From: Serilophus lunatus
Taxonomy: Eukaryota > Chordata > Aves > Passeriformes > Eurylaimidae
NCBI GenBank assembly: GCA_013399895.1
Contig: VXBA01003716.1
Coordinates: forward strand, 669,679 to 733,678
Direction: 5' to 3'
DNA: 64,000 nucleotides
The notes under the pieces are model-generated. The model made no database searches and had not been told where the DNA came from. It was given only the letters and a program-made list of their open reading frames with translations. Below, piece by piece: positions 12,261-24,960 of the stretch (position 1 is its first letter; each line of letters starts with the position of its first letter). The translations under genes and the position numbers were made by a program.

Positions 12261-15200
12261 AGCAGTTTGTACTTTTGGTCACTGCAGTTACCAAAAGATG
12301 TTGATCATTATCCTGGTGCTACCCAAGCATGCAGGAGGCTTTGTCTATAGCTGTGATGTAACTTTTAAAAAACATTTCTTGTGTACAAGCACTGATGATG
12401 TAATTGGCTAAATACTAAGTGTTTTCTTGCTTTTATTTTCCTGTGTGTGTAAGGCTGCTTACAGCTGCAGCAGAGGCACCAGAGGATCTTTCTTGGCTGT
12501 GATGAGATGTGGAGTTGGCTCTTTGTACTTCTTGTCTGACAATTCAGTTTTCTGCATCTCAGCTCTGGGGATTTCTGTCTTTATTTGAATGATGTCACCT
12601 GAAATAGCTGCTTCTGCTGTCTCAAGCTTAAATTTGCATTTAATTGTAAAATGCATTTGCATTTCACTGAATCTGAAAAATCTCTCAGGCTTGGGTTAAG
12701 GTTAAATCAACTTTCCATATGAATCTGACTTGCTCAGTCCTTTTGTATTCTGTGTACAAGCCTAAGCTTTTCACCGAAGAACCTTATCTCCTCAAACAAA
12801 CATATTTGAGCTTTAAGTCTATCATATGCATCTACTGATTTCTCTTTTCATTGATGAAGAATAAAGGAGGAAGGTCCCACACCAGTAACTATCTCAGGCA
12901 GAAGAGGTTCCTTGCTTTGGCATCTATCTGTGCCCTGTGCTTTGTTTCCTGTCACCCTCCCCTTCACCTAAAAGCCCTGTGTGCCTGCTAGGCTGGGAGC
13001 CTGCTGCAAGGAGAAATTGCAATGCCTGCCCTTAAAAGCTGCAGAGGAAGAGCTACCTCCTCCACCTTAAGTTCATATTACTTTTTCAAATGCCATGACT
13101 GCTGTGATTCCCTTGGTGGTTTGTGGTGGAGCGAAGATGTTGTCTTGCTGTTTCTTTCCTTTGTCTGTGCAGCACCTGGCATATGGGCCCTGACTAGACC
13201 AGGGCATGTAACCACTGCAGTCATGTGGACAATTAGTAGGCCTAATTGCAAGCTCTCAAGCAGCAGAGGAACACCTTGGAGCTGGATGGCTGGGCAGAGG
13301 AAGGCTTTGCTTTGTGACAAGAAGTATCTAAAAATTGTGAGTCTGTCCTGAGTACCATCAGCACAGCTTTTTGCAATACTGTCAGCTTTATTTTAACTTT
13401 CTGCAGACTCTTGGCACTTCTGACCTGTGGCCTAGGAGGAGCTAATTTGTTTTACTCTGCTCGTAATCTTCATTATGTACTGTTCCCAAAACTGATGCTC
13501 TTCCTTTCTCCTGTCAGAGTGTCTCCAATTCAGCTCTGCACCTGCTGCAGAGCCAGCCCAGGGCTGTAGGGAGGGTGCTAGTCGCTAGTCTCTTGGTGAC
13601 AGATGGTCTCCATGTGGGATGGGCTCCTCTAGCCTCACATGACCTCAGCCTGGACTTTGTTGCTGGTCTGTCACTGGCTGCAGATCTCCTGCTTCCACCA
13701 CCCACCTCACTAGCCAGGGATATGTACCAGACCTGGAACACCTAGCCACTGCGCCAAATGTGACTAACTGATCTTGCCAGGTGACATCCAGTGATATTGG
13801 GGGGACCTGCCTGGAGCAGCAGATATGGCTTCCAATATCTGGGTGAGATCATTTGCTTTCTTACAGGAAATAATGCCCTCTCCACCTTCCTCTCGTTTTT
13901 GCTCTCCTTTCTTTGCCTCACAGTTGTTTGCATTTTTCCCCTTCTAGGCCATCTCCTCTTTTTGAAAGGAGTTAAAAAAACGACCTTGTAATACCTTTGC
14001 TCATAATTGACAGAGCTGCCTTGACACTGGGGCACAGAGAATGAGCCTTATTGGAAGGGGGAAAAACAAATGGTGTTCCTGTCCATCTTAGAAACAAAAT
14101 AGTTATTTATTTTTCTTTTTTTTTTTTAATAAGTCTGTGTGAAATGAAAAGGGGAAAAGATAAAATAAAAGAGTTTAAATTCTGCACCAGTGAAGATCTC
14201 TGTCTGTTCAGTCCCTGTGCACACTGTATAATTAAACCCAAAATAGAGCAATGAACCAAGGGAAGGAAGTGGGCTACAGGACCAAGCGAGGAGGGGGGCA
14301 GAGTTACTCACTTCAGAAGCACTATACAAAAATAAATCTCCATTTCTTTCCAGCTTTGTTTGATAAATGGGTTTAGACTCATTTAATCCCATTTCTGGTT
14401 TACTCTCTTTCCATCTTAGTCTGCCCCCATTCTCTCTGCTATGTCATCACAACTATTTATTGAAAGTATACTGGGTCATAGTATCCCCACCTGAGGCTGG
14501 ATCTGCTGTGCTGAAAATGAACCTGAAGTGAAGGAGGCTGGTGATTGTGTCTGGGGAGCACTGTGGAGTGGTGGGCTGCAGGAACTTAGTTTGTGTCGGC
14601 TGTAGTTATAGCTTTCTTTAATTTGTCTTCTAAATAGCCCAAACTGGAGCCTTTTTCTCTTGATTCAAATATATTTCTATAATTTTCTTCCATTTGCTGC
14701 ACACCTATGCCTTTGCACCAGCCTTACATACTATTTTCTTGCTTCTGTGTCTTATTTAGCTTCAATTTTTCTTCACTTTTTCTCTTTGTTCTATTGGCAC
14801 ATCTTCCTGTTTCTTCTTTTTTCCTCCCATTAATCCTCTGTGTTGCTTTATTTTTCTCTCATTGCATTGCATTTTTCTAGGGCATCACACTTATAATATA
14901 GCCACAAGGTAAAGGCCAATGGGCTTGCTAAGGAAACTGCTTTGCAAGAAAGTGAGAAATTCAGGTTAATTGGATGCAATCAGGTCAAAATTTAGTTAAT
15001 CTTTGAGTGGGTGGGTGTGTTAACACAAGGCTGTGTTTGCATGCCCGGTCTGGGGGCTGATCCAGGCGTATTCGTTTCCAACTTTGTATGAATATGCACA
15101 TTCCCTAGGAGACTGTGGAAGAGTGATGTGCATCTGGGGAAAACGACAGGAATACAAAAGTGACATCTCTTTGTGTCATAGCAGAGAAACTTTTTCCTTC

Positions 15201-15525
15201 TCTGGCAAGAAAACAAGGCTGTCAAATCCTAGAGTAAGGGTAGCTGTGGAGCTGTAACCTAATAAACAAGAGTGAAAGATCAAATGGAGCATCTGTCCTC
15301 AGGAAAGGATGCTCTGTGTGGAGGCACCTTGCCTGTCTGAAGGGTGAAGGGAGGGAAGATTCCCTCAGTTATTTCTATTGATTTTTTTGTGTGTATGATT
15401 AAGGAATAGGTTTAGTTTTTCAAAGCAGTTCCATTTTATTCAGCTGTTGAAATGTCCTCTGTACTTGAATGTCAGAATGGGATTGGAAATTGAGGAAACT
15501 GGTGCTGTAGTTTTGGGGGAGGGGG
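12261..15525. other. Unassigned non-coding stretch
   Basis: No exon or repeat family recognised. It contains a T-rich run near 14108-14126 and pyrimidine-rich DNA at 14640-14880. Confidence 0.35.
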
Positions 15526-15760
15526 AAATCATTGAATCCTGCAGACTGGAAGAGTCCTCAGGAGGTACCTCAGAAGTCCTCAAAGCAAGGTCAGCATTTA
15601 ATTTGGGCCAGGCTGCTCAGGATTTTGTCCAGTTGAGTTTTGAAAACCTTGAAGTATGGAGTCTGTACCATCCTCTGGGCAATGACTGCTAGAGCTGCAC
15701 TATCTACATAGGCAAAACTCTACCTGCTTGACAGTTAACTGTCCCCCATTTCAGTCCTGA
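15526..15760 (-). mobile_element. CR1 LINE fragment, diverged
   Basis: It opens AAATCATTGAATCCTGCAGACTGGAAGAG, then 'gtcctcaaagcaaggtcag...gggccaggctgctcaggattttgtccagttgagttttgaa', the order of an antisense CR1 3' portion. It is more diverged than the copies at 5511 and 8408, with a fuzzy right edge. Confidence 0.85.
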
Positions 15761-18619
15761 AGGGGGAAGGGACATGGCTCATAACTTGTTATGAATTTGG
15801 CATGTGGGAGTGGTATGGGCTCTGAAGGTGGAGCTGCTGACCTTATCAGAAAAGAAAGGAGGATTTGATAGTGGGTGGAAGCTATTGCAAAGGGATCTGT
15901 TGCTTGAATAAGAACAAGCTTGCCTCTTTCAGGGAAAAACAAACAAAAAAGCCCACTTATTCTAGTCATTCATTCAGAAATGCTGACAATTAGGCTTGTA
16001 GTATTTAATCACATTAAATCAGATCTACTGGAAATAAAGCACTTTGAATTTCTATGGCCAGATACTCATATGGCTGAAAATGTGCCACTAGGTACTGGTA
16101 AAACACTGAATTCTTGTTTAGGTCTGCAAGGTAACTGTCATGTTGTCCACCTATCACACAGGAGATCAGTTTAAATAATTTCAGCCCTCCAGCAGTCTCA
16201 GGCCTGAGTGTGGTCAAGGGCAGAAAATGTGCCCACAAAGGCCGTGGACTCTGATGTGTACTTTAAATTCGGTGTAGTGTGACAGACCCTTACCATGCAC
16301 ACAGTGGACACTTTTCTTCATGCAAGCAGATGACCACTGAACTATTAGTTCAAGAAAATATAACCTGCAGCAGATGTTCAAAAGCTGTTTTTTATTTCCA
16401 GTGCTGGTTTTATATGACCATGTGGCTACGGGTTAGAATTATTCACTCGTACATCTTTGTGTCTAAATAGCTGAAATATTATATTAATTCATTACTAGGC
16501 ATCTCCTAAGCAATTTGAATATTCAGAAATAGAATAGAAAATCAGCAAAAGGAGTAATAGATAATTTGTAAGGAGAAGACATTCAGGACTGTAAGCTGAG
16601 TCTTCTTTTGAATTTGGTTATAAATCACTTATGATTAGGGTCAGTAGGAGGATGCTAGAAAAGGGGGATGTGGGAAACACCTAGGAAACTGGAAAGAGGA
16701 CACTGATGCAACCTGGAATTAATAAAAACTTTGTTTCAAGCATGTGCTCTGTCTACATTTGAGGGCATTTCCAGTGGAGCCACAAAGTTAGTGTGACAGA
16801 GAAGGCCCCAGTAATAAATCAGCTGGTCCAACTGGTGACCCATGGACTATATGAGCGTTCACATATTTCAAGTGATTTCCCATTTTGGGTCTATGTCAGA
16901 GAACAGGGTTTGGATGACACGAGAGTTGTTAGGCAAGTTGTGGCTTTAGGCTGGGGTAGGAAGTGGATGGGGGTGAATTGGACACCTTCCCTTGGCAACA
17001 ACAGGTACATGGTGGCTCTTGGCTGTCTGATGTGGCTGGTTGGCTTAGCAGCTTGGAGGTTGTCCATCTGTGCTACAAAGGAAACACCCACTAGATACTT
17101 CAGGGTGGTGATGGATTTTGCTTTACAGAGTGTTTTAAGGTTGGCTGAGTGGGTGATGGGTTATTATTATTGGAGCCATTTTGGTAGCACCCTGTAGACC
17201 AGAGAGCCTCCCAGTGTACTACCATTGAGTGTAAAGATAGGAAGATCTTGGAGGCACAGTCATGACTTGAGGGACTAATGATCTGCAGCAGGAGACAGAG
17301 GGAAGGGGATGGGTGCTGTGATTCCCTCTGCCTTTGGGCATCTCCTGCTCTGTGTCCTGTTGACACACAGTTGGGAGAGACTTCCTTATCAAAGATTGAG
17401 GTGACTTTGTGTCAAGATGAGGGCTGAGCTTTGCTGCTCAAGGAGTGGAGCCCTGGTACTCTCTGTGCCCTGCTGGTAGAGCTCTTAAGCCCCCAAGGAA
17501 GCTGGCAGAGCAGAGGCACAAAGGTGTATGTGATGCTGCATTGACAAGGGACTCTCTGTACCTTTTATCCTGTAGCCAAGCAAAGCCAAACCGCCGGCCT
17601 CTGGCTGAAACGTCTTCAAACATCTTTATCTGTGGTATGCTAAATGCTCAAGATTAGTTTTAATTTCAGCTATTTTCAGCTATTAAAGTGCTGCTTTCTT
17701 TGCATGGCCTTGTGCTTTTAATTAGCCAAAGCAAACCCATGTGGCACAAAATCCTTTCCTTCATCCAAAAGGAGGAGAGTGTTATCGTTTCTGCCACAGC
17801 TTCTCTTTCAGACATGCAAAACGGGACCTGGTAGCTGGGCAACCCCCAGAGCTGCCAGGAGCCTGCACTGCTGCAGGCTGTTTCCCTGGCATAGGAAGAG
17901 GGGGAGGGGGACCCCTTTTGCTGTATGCATCTGCTCTGTTCCTTGGTGAGCCTTGCCTGAGATGATGGAACAGGATCTGTAATACACGTGTGCAATCTCC
18001 TCTGGGCTGATGAGTGGTATATGCAGTACTGTGAAGCAGTACACACCTCGTTGCTCTAGTCTGCTTCACAGACCCCCCCCCACCTGCTGCTCCTGTGGGT
18101 GCCCTCTCTCCTTCTCTCTCCTTCTTTCTCCTCTGCTGTGTAAGCACAGATTTTCAGATAACTGATACGATATCATCTTATTTTATGAGCTATCTGTGCC
18201 ATGCTAGCTGTATTCTCTGAACACAATAGCACAAATGACTTTACATAACACAAGTAGGGAATTCAATAATAGCAACAGCAGAGGGAAGGGGGAATCAACC
18301 ACTGAAAAATGAGAGAGGTTTCTAGCTATGAGCTTTAATATTCACAGGAGATAAATTCACTGCAAGATTGATTTTTGTGGGCCAGTCCCCTAACAGCAGA
18401 AACAGTTTGGTAGGAAGTGACATGTGGGGAAATCCATGGCTGTTTTTCCTGAAATGCAATGGAGAAGGTAGGGCCATGTGGACTGGCCTTAGGCTAAATG
18501 GGTACTCTATCTGCAAGAACTGTTAGCGTATCTCCTGTTAAATTGCCTAGTGTGGTTATGGTCATGGCTTTGTTTTACCCACCCTCCCCATTTTAGGGTT
18601 TTTTGCTTTTTTTTCCCCC
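15761..18619. other. Unassigned non-coding stretch
   Basis: No exon recognised. The frame of 134 codons at 16793-17197 has no domain or family resemblance and atypical composition (many Trp and Val), so I treat it as chance. Confidence 0.35.
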
Positions 18620-19180
18620 TTTGAAAGGTTGACCAGCACTGCATATAACAATCTCAGTGTGATCCCAGCCCTGAATTATAGAGAGATCAGCATAGTCTTT
18701 GTATTGCTTCATCCTGTTCCTCCTGTGTTCTGACATTAGTTGTGGTTTTCTTTTTTTTTTTTTTGCCACAGCTGCACAGTAAGCTGAGCTCAGTGTTCAG
18801 CTGTTCCTATTGCCATCTTGATTCTTTTCTTTGGTAAGATAGTTATTTCATAAATTTGAAAGATGTGTGAATAATGTATAGTTTTTCTCCCTTTTAGAGG
18901 TATTATTTGCATTTAGCAACATTGAGTATAACTTATTATCACATAGTCTCTCTGCTTAGGTTTCGCTCCTATTCTTCCCTGTTCCTTCTGGTCTTGGCTA
19001 CCTCAAATAACTTGGTGTTGTCTGCAATTTTGACGCTTGCTGGGTGTCCTCGTTTCCAGCTACCTGTGTCTAAGTAAAATGTGACACAGCCTGGAAATCA
19101 ATTTTTATCCATCACAAAATTCACTGCCATAGTAAGGATGTTAACACTGATGGGGTAGAGACATTGACCAGTTTTATTCA
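18620..19180 (-). mobile_element. Ancient CR1-type LINE fragment
   Basis: The order of segments (assumed antisense): 'gaccagcactgcat', then 'gtattgcttcatcctgttcc', 'tttgcatttagcaacattgag', 'ataacttggtgttgtctgcaattttgac' and 'agtaaggatgttaacactgat'. This follows the antisense order of old amniote CR1/L3 elements (basal-lineage recruitment, lymph-type text: recruited tract of 'aacaacttggtgtcatctgcaaatttg' and 'aatgaagatgttaaa'). It is interrupted by a T-rich run at about 18749-18764. Edges are approximate. Confidence 0.55.
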
Positions 19181-20764
19181 TTCACTAGTTTGTGAATGGG
19201 TCTTCCAACTAGGAGCTGGAAGATGTGATTTTTTTTTTTAGTGTGTGTATATAAAAGCACAGAGTTTGTCACGACATTCTTCCAGATGTTTAGATATTAT
19301 GCTTTTAGAGGTTATTTTATTTCAATCACTGGACTTAATGTACATACTTCCTTCTACAGATGTTTTTGGACTAGCTTCTGAGATGCTATCTGAATGCAGA
19401 GTGTGGCCTGCTAATTCCCCGGTTTGGTTTGTTACTGAATTTTTAAGTGGTGGAGTTGCCTCCTACTGTAAGTCATTTAGAGATCGTTGGTTTAATATTT
19501 GGGAGTAGCAGCTTTTTGGGTTTAACCACATTGATTTCTTCCTGAGCTGCTTCTCCTCCTGGCCCCTAAGTCTCAGGCAGTATTTTTTCACTTCTAGTGC
19601 AATGGATGGAAAAGAGGCCAGAGCCAAAATTTTTTTAAAGGCATAATGTTAAACTAGTTTCTTCTAAATGAATTGGAGATTAGCGAAGCTATTCAAGTGC
19701 AAGAGACATGATTGCTTTTCCTTCTATAATGTGTACAGTAAGAGTGATATTGGGGGCATGGTCAAGTGAAGTGGGACTTGAGGCAAAATAGGGAAATGGG
19801 TCAGGATAAGAGGAAATGCAAGTGTGGATGAAGGTTGCAGTGAAGGGAGACTCGGGAAAACTGTAATGATGATTAATTAGGCTCCTCTCTAAATAACTGT
19901 TCCCATCTGTACATCTAAAGGCTGTTCAGATGTGCAGTGCACATTTAGAGAGTCCTACAGATAATAAAGGTAAGTAAATTAGCCCTGAAGTTACATATCG
20001 AAGTATCAGAAGAGAAGTTCATTGCAGTCTTGAACTGCACTGTTAATGCTATTCCTGCTTTTATTTTTAGCTCTTTAAGGAAATGAAGTGGAGGTGATCA
20101 ATGCACCTCTGTAAGAACTTTTTGGCTGATTTCAGTCTCAGGTGGGTGAGTGGTGAAGAGCAGTCCTACTAATACCCTCGCCAAAGGAAAGATGGGCAGA
20201 CCAAAAAGCTCATATATTCTGCTTGGTCCATCAGCTGCTGAAACTCAACGAGCACTTTGGAGTCATCCTGCCACCAAACAGCACTTGTGTGTGCAGTGAG
20301 GGAGCAGCCATGGTGGCTGCTGCCACTTGCCGTGCTGGTAGGGCATGTTGTGCTGAACAGGGTGCACTGTTGGGAACATGGAATGGGCCTGGGCATTGTG
20401 GCAAACTGTTGAAGAGATGTTTGGAACATAGGGAGGAAGTAAAATACTGAGGTGTGACTCAGAGCACATAGAGTTGTGAGAGAAGTTGAACTGAGATGTG
20501 TTGGAAGGTAGGCAAACCCAGAAAGGATGAAGAAAACAGTTTTGTGAGCAGCAGAACTGAGGATGTCTCACATTTGTGTCTCATCCCTTGCAATCCAGTC
20601 TTCCTGCAGTAGGAAGGGTCACATCCAGGAACACTGGAACAGACACCTGTTCCTAAAAAGGGGATTCTTGGAGGGATAATGCATAAATCATTAAAGCTTA
20701 ATAAATTCTGCAGCTCAGAGCACCTTGCTTTCACTGTTATGTAGTAGCATCAGGAACTGGTGGT
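19181..20764. other. Unassigned non-coding stretch
   Basis: No exon or repeat recognised by eye. Confidence 0.3.
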
Positions 20765-20850
20765 GGTAAACCTTGTATAAACATGGGAAGAGAAAATGGT
20801 CCCTGCTTTCAACAGTTTGTTTAGGTGTATAGTAGGACATCATATTGTAG
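20765..20850 (-). repeat. Ancient MIR-like SINE remnant
   Basis: The order 'ttgtataaacatgggaagagaaaatggtccctgctttcaacagtttg' resembles the antisense 'ctgtacaaacacatag...agacagtccctgcccc...agagcttacagtcta' tail found in old amniote MIR-like SINEs. It is short and diverged, so the call is tentative. Confidence 0.4.
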
Positions 20851-23344
20851 ACCCACCATTATAGTCCTTCTTTTTCCTGTGTGATTTGGGTTGTTACACA
20901 TCAAGTGCTCTTGGGGGATTCTGAAAAGAGTAAAATAGGAAATGCAGTGAAAGAGAAAACAAGAGAAATATCAAAGGGTCTGGAAGGGATTGGGTTATTT
21001 TGTTGGAATTTTTTTCAATTAGGAAAGACTGAAAGTTCCAGTTATGGGTTGTTTGACTTAGCAACAAGCCAAGGGGAAACCTGGAAGGAATTTATGACAA
21101 TAGAAAAAGTTTCTGTCCCAAAGATGGATAGGATTTACTTTAAGGCTGTGAAAATGCTCGAGGCTTATGGAGGAGGAAAGGGACAAAATATTTTGAATAT
21201 TCAAGAGAACTTTGTGCCTGTGAAGGTGTTAAGCTGACGAATGCCCCATGGCTTGTGACACTTGCAGCCCAGCTCAAACACACTAGAAACTGTGTTGCTA
21301 GGACCCTTCAAGTCGGAGCCCAGAGAAAAGTCCTGGCTGCTGCATGTGACCGTCAGTGCTGACTTGCGTATTTCTAGGGAGAGAAGCACCAGCTCAAGCA
21401 CAAAATTAAGTAGCAGCATGGCAGTTACCAGGCTGGAGGGCCTATCACTCTTCCCTTGGGCTTAGATGAATCCCACAGGCCTTAAGAGTGTCCTAGACTT
21501 TACTGGGTGACATCAGGAGTGATAAAGGCTGGGAGCACCCCCATCCACAATGGTAGCCGTCTCCAGGTATTGCTGCACTCCAGGAGTGGCTACTCATGGT
21601 TTCCTTCTAAAAAAAAAGGGATTAGAACGCCACAGCAGAGTGTGTATGAAGATAACACTACAGAGAAGCAGTTACCTACAGGAGGAAGAACAGCTGTAGC
21701 ACAAATAAGGAGAAGCTGGGTAGGAACAAAGAATGTCAATGCTGAATTCCAGGAGGATGGAGCAGCTCAATGTTTAAGGCTGTGTTAAGGTCAAAGAGAA
21801 TGAGCCAAGAGAAAAATCTCATGATTTGCAGAAGATGAGATCATTAGCTATCCCAAGCATCCTCTGACTCCGTTAGAGCCTGATCTAAAAACAGGCTGGG
21901 TTTATGCTGTGTACAAAAATGCGTGGCATTTCCCCCCTCCCCGCTTCCCTGAGAAGAGGGAGGACTGCAAAGTGAGAATATGTCAGGGCAAAGGTGGAAG
22001 TGTGTGCAGGGAATGTAAGTATTGACATCTAGCAAGGTGGCAGGAGAGTTATGAAGGAGAAGAAATTTGGAATTATTATATTGGGGCAGGAAAGTGGGAG
22101 GGGGGTGGAAGGAGTGGGAAGTGGTGCAAAAGGAACAAGAGATGAGGAATACCCTTGAGGGATGTGAGAAGTAATAAATAATATCTTGGGAGCAGTGAAA
22201 AGCAGCAGCAGCAGGGAGCAATGTTATTGAGACTTAGGCCAATCTTATACCAAAAAGAAATTCCATCTGCTCTAGCTGCTCCTAATACATGTATGTAAGC
22301 TGCCATCCTGCATGCATACACTTTTTCAACGATAAGGAAATGAGTAGCAAATTAATCAGGATTTGGGAACACTGTTCAGATTGTCTGGCAATACATAAAG
22401 ATGGTCAAGTGCTATGACTGAAAAAGAACTTGGAGATCAGAGAAGGCTTGGGCACTTGGCAGTCAGGCTAACTGAGATAGATAAAGCATTGCAAAAAAAA
22501 TTTGGCTGGCAAACCAATCTAGTTATTCTGAAACTGTCTTGTGTCACTCCAGCATTTCTCAGTGCAACACCGTCTTGTAGCTGCATTTTCCCTAGACACT
22601 GAGTTAAACAGGCAGAGGAGTGTCTGCTTACTTTAGAAAAGAAGCTGATGTGAAGAGGATAAGGATTCTCAGCATGTCTAGTGCTGGGCTAAATCAGATG
22701 TGTGGTGGTCTGGCCTCTCTGATAGTTACTGGTGGGAAAGGTGACACCTGCCTGAAAGGTTGTCTTCCTTCTGGGCTGTTAACTAGCATGAATCATAGCA
22801 GTTGTATTAATGCAAACAATTGCTTTTGTAGATTGAAAATGGGGTGATAAACAGGATTTGCTTGGTCTGATCTGTGGTGATCTGACTCAAAAGTATGAGA
22901 GCAAGCTGATCCTGGAAGGGGAAAATGACCCAAATGAGCATCACAGACTTTGATGCTGATACCCACTTTGTCTGCTGCAGCTCACAGCTGCCTCTCAGTT
23001 GCTCCACCTCAAAGACAAGACCTGTTGCTTGTCTGCCTATGACTCAAATATGCTTAGGCACTTTAAGAAAATCAAGCAGTAAATTTGATTGCCTTGATGA
23101 TAAATATCATCCAGCTCCAATGAAAGAGTAATGGCTGAGCTGGGGCTGGTCCGTTACCTAACTGCTAGTGATTAACCACAGCGGGGAGCACCTCACAAGA
23201 AAGCACCCAAACATTGCTGCGGGCAAGTGTGGATTTATCCTATGTGTATGTGTTAGAGATTGGAGTGAGTGCTGGGGCCTTGAGTGTCTCTAGCAATGAT
23301 AACTCTGCATATGGTTTTATTTTCCTATGAATTGCTTAGGTTTG
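20851..23344. other. Unassigned non-coding stretch
   Basis: A 118-codon open frame at 20881-21237 (+) is Lys/Glu-rich and lacks any recognisable motif, splice context or homologue known to me. Nothing else is identified. Confidence 0.3.
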
Positions 23345-23560
23345 TATTGAATGATGGGAGGGTCCTGGCCTTGCTACCTTCTGTGGCAATGAGTTCTGCT
23401 GTTTAATCATATATTGAAATTGGGAGTGGGAGAAGAAAGAGCAGTATTTCCTATCCGCCAGGTTTGGATTTACTGTGTTCTAATGACACTGCATATTCTC
23501 TTGGCTCTGTTCTGGAGGCACAAAATTTTCTCAGTTATTGTTTTTCTTATTTTACACACT
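23345..23560 (-). mobile_element. Ancient CR1-type LINE fragment
   Basis: 'ggtcctggccttgctaccttctgtggcaatgagttctgctgtttaatcat' follows the old CR1 antisense text 'tctgtggcagtgagttccacaggctaatgat'. It is followed by 'gtgttctaatgacactgcatattc'. Old and diverged; possibly the same insertion as the piece at 23880. Confidence 0.5.
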
Positions 23561-23879
23561 ACTGAATTTTTCCTGTTTAGATGAGCTCAGCATCAAAAAG
23601 GATGGCTGGAGTTGCTCATGGTTGCACCATGAGCCACTGTGCTTTTAAGTCCAGAATAAGATGCCAAAACATAGTCTCACATGTCAGAGGCTGTGAAATA
23701 TTTTTGTATGCTTTACAGCAGATGTAGGAATGATGCAATAGCAGATCAAAAATCTCAAACAGTAATATACTGTAGTGACAGCTCTGCCTGACAGAAATCA
23801 AACTAGTGTAATTGGTGCTTGTAGTGGAGGAGAGGATTTCCTTGGTAAAAGGCACTAAAAACCAACCCAGAATTTCTCT

Positions 23880-24110
23880 TTCTTGGAGACAACTGGGTTC
23901 CCATCCTGTCCATCATTTCTGTTGCCTTTCTCTGAACCCCTCCACAGGTTCTGCAAAAACCATTGCAACTTGAGATGACCAGAGATGACCAGTCTTGCCT
24001 AATGCTATCTGTGACTCTCCTCCTTCCAGTCCTTTTGCAGCTCAAGGACTTGCCTGATGGCACTCTGCTTGGTTGAGGAGTGCTGAGTCGGATACAGGGA
24101 CTCCAGCTCC
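23880..24110 (-). mobile_element. Ancient CR1-type LINE fragment
   Basis: 'ccatcatttctgttgcctttctctgaacccctcc' and 'ttgagatgaccagagatgaccag' follow the CR1 antisense order 'atcatttttgttgcccttctctgaacc...gagatggggtgacca'. The 10-bp unit GAGATGACCA is duplicated in tandem at about 23972-23991. Likely continuous with the fragment at 23345. Confidence 0.5.
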
Positions 24111-24419
24111 TGTGCATAGACTGTTGCTGCTCAAAATCCTCGGAGATGACTTGCAGCAGGTGTAATCTGGGTTTTCCAAGAAAATCAGTTTGTTTTTATC
24201 GACAGTGTCACTTATTGTTAGGCCATTTGCCTCACTTTAAGTCCGGCATCCAAGAATCCTCTCTGGTCTTGAGAGGCTATTTTGAACTACTCTTTCCACG
24301 TTGCTTTTATATTATTCAGTCTGTACAGCTTTTGCTTCCTTTACTCTGAACTAATGTCCTTCCTAATGACTCCCACTGTTCTCTAAACAGTCTTCTAAAA
24401 TCCAATGTCATTTGTGTAT

Positions 24420-24960
24420 CTCTTCATTCACTACCTCCTCCTAAGATATTGTACTTAATTACATTGTGAACCCTATTAGTTAAGGGCTCAGATATTGTCA
24501 CTTCTTGAATTAGCTCCTGCATGTTGCTGAAAACTAAGTCAGGAATAGCTGCTTTTGCTTGTGGGTGCTCAAATTAGCTGTTCCAAGAAACAATTGCTTA
24601 AAGCTTGTTTTGTTCTTTATGCCAGCTAACAGGTGAATTTCCTCATCTTCATTTTCTTTAAATGGAGTGTTTCAAAACTGTACACCTATTTGTCTTTTGT
24701 TAGAGCCCTAAAGATAGATGTGCAGCATAGGATTATAAATGTATTGCAACTCCTGGGGTTGTGAATTCATGCAAAGTTGATGGTATGATCTTCTGCACAT
24801 AGTTTTCCCCCTCAAGAGTTTTAAGATTTCTGAGTTAACTCCACAGAGGTATTGAGAAGACTGCATTATCCCTCCAACCCTTTCACTTGGACCTACTTTT
24901 CTACGTAACTTGCAGCCAGGTATAATAATATTCCATTTGCTTTTCAGTGTTCCTCCAAGT
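24420..24960 (-). mobile_element. Ancient CR1/L3-type LINE fragment (5' of the 3' third)
   Basis: 'acttaattacattgtgaaccctattagttaagggctcagatattgtcacttcttgaattagctcctgcatgttgctgaaaactaagtcaggaatagct' follows the antisense reverse-transcriptase region of old amniote CR1 ('aattacattgtggtcactattaccaag...cctgtgctccactgaggactaaatcaagaattgcc'). It is strongly diverged with no intact reading frame. The three fragments from 23345 may be one element. Confidence 0.55.

Noticed and set aside
16793..17197. 134-codon open frame on the plus strand
   Set aside because: No recognisable motif or family and Trp-rich composition. Treated as chance.
20881..21237. 118-codon open frame on the plus strand
   Set aside because: Lys/Glu-rich from A-rich DNA, no domain or splice evidence.
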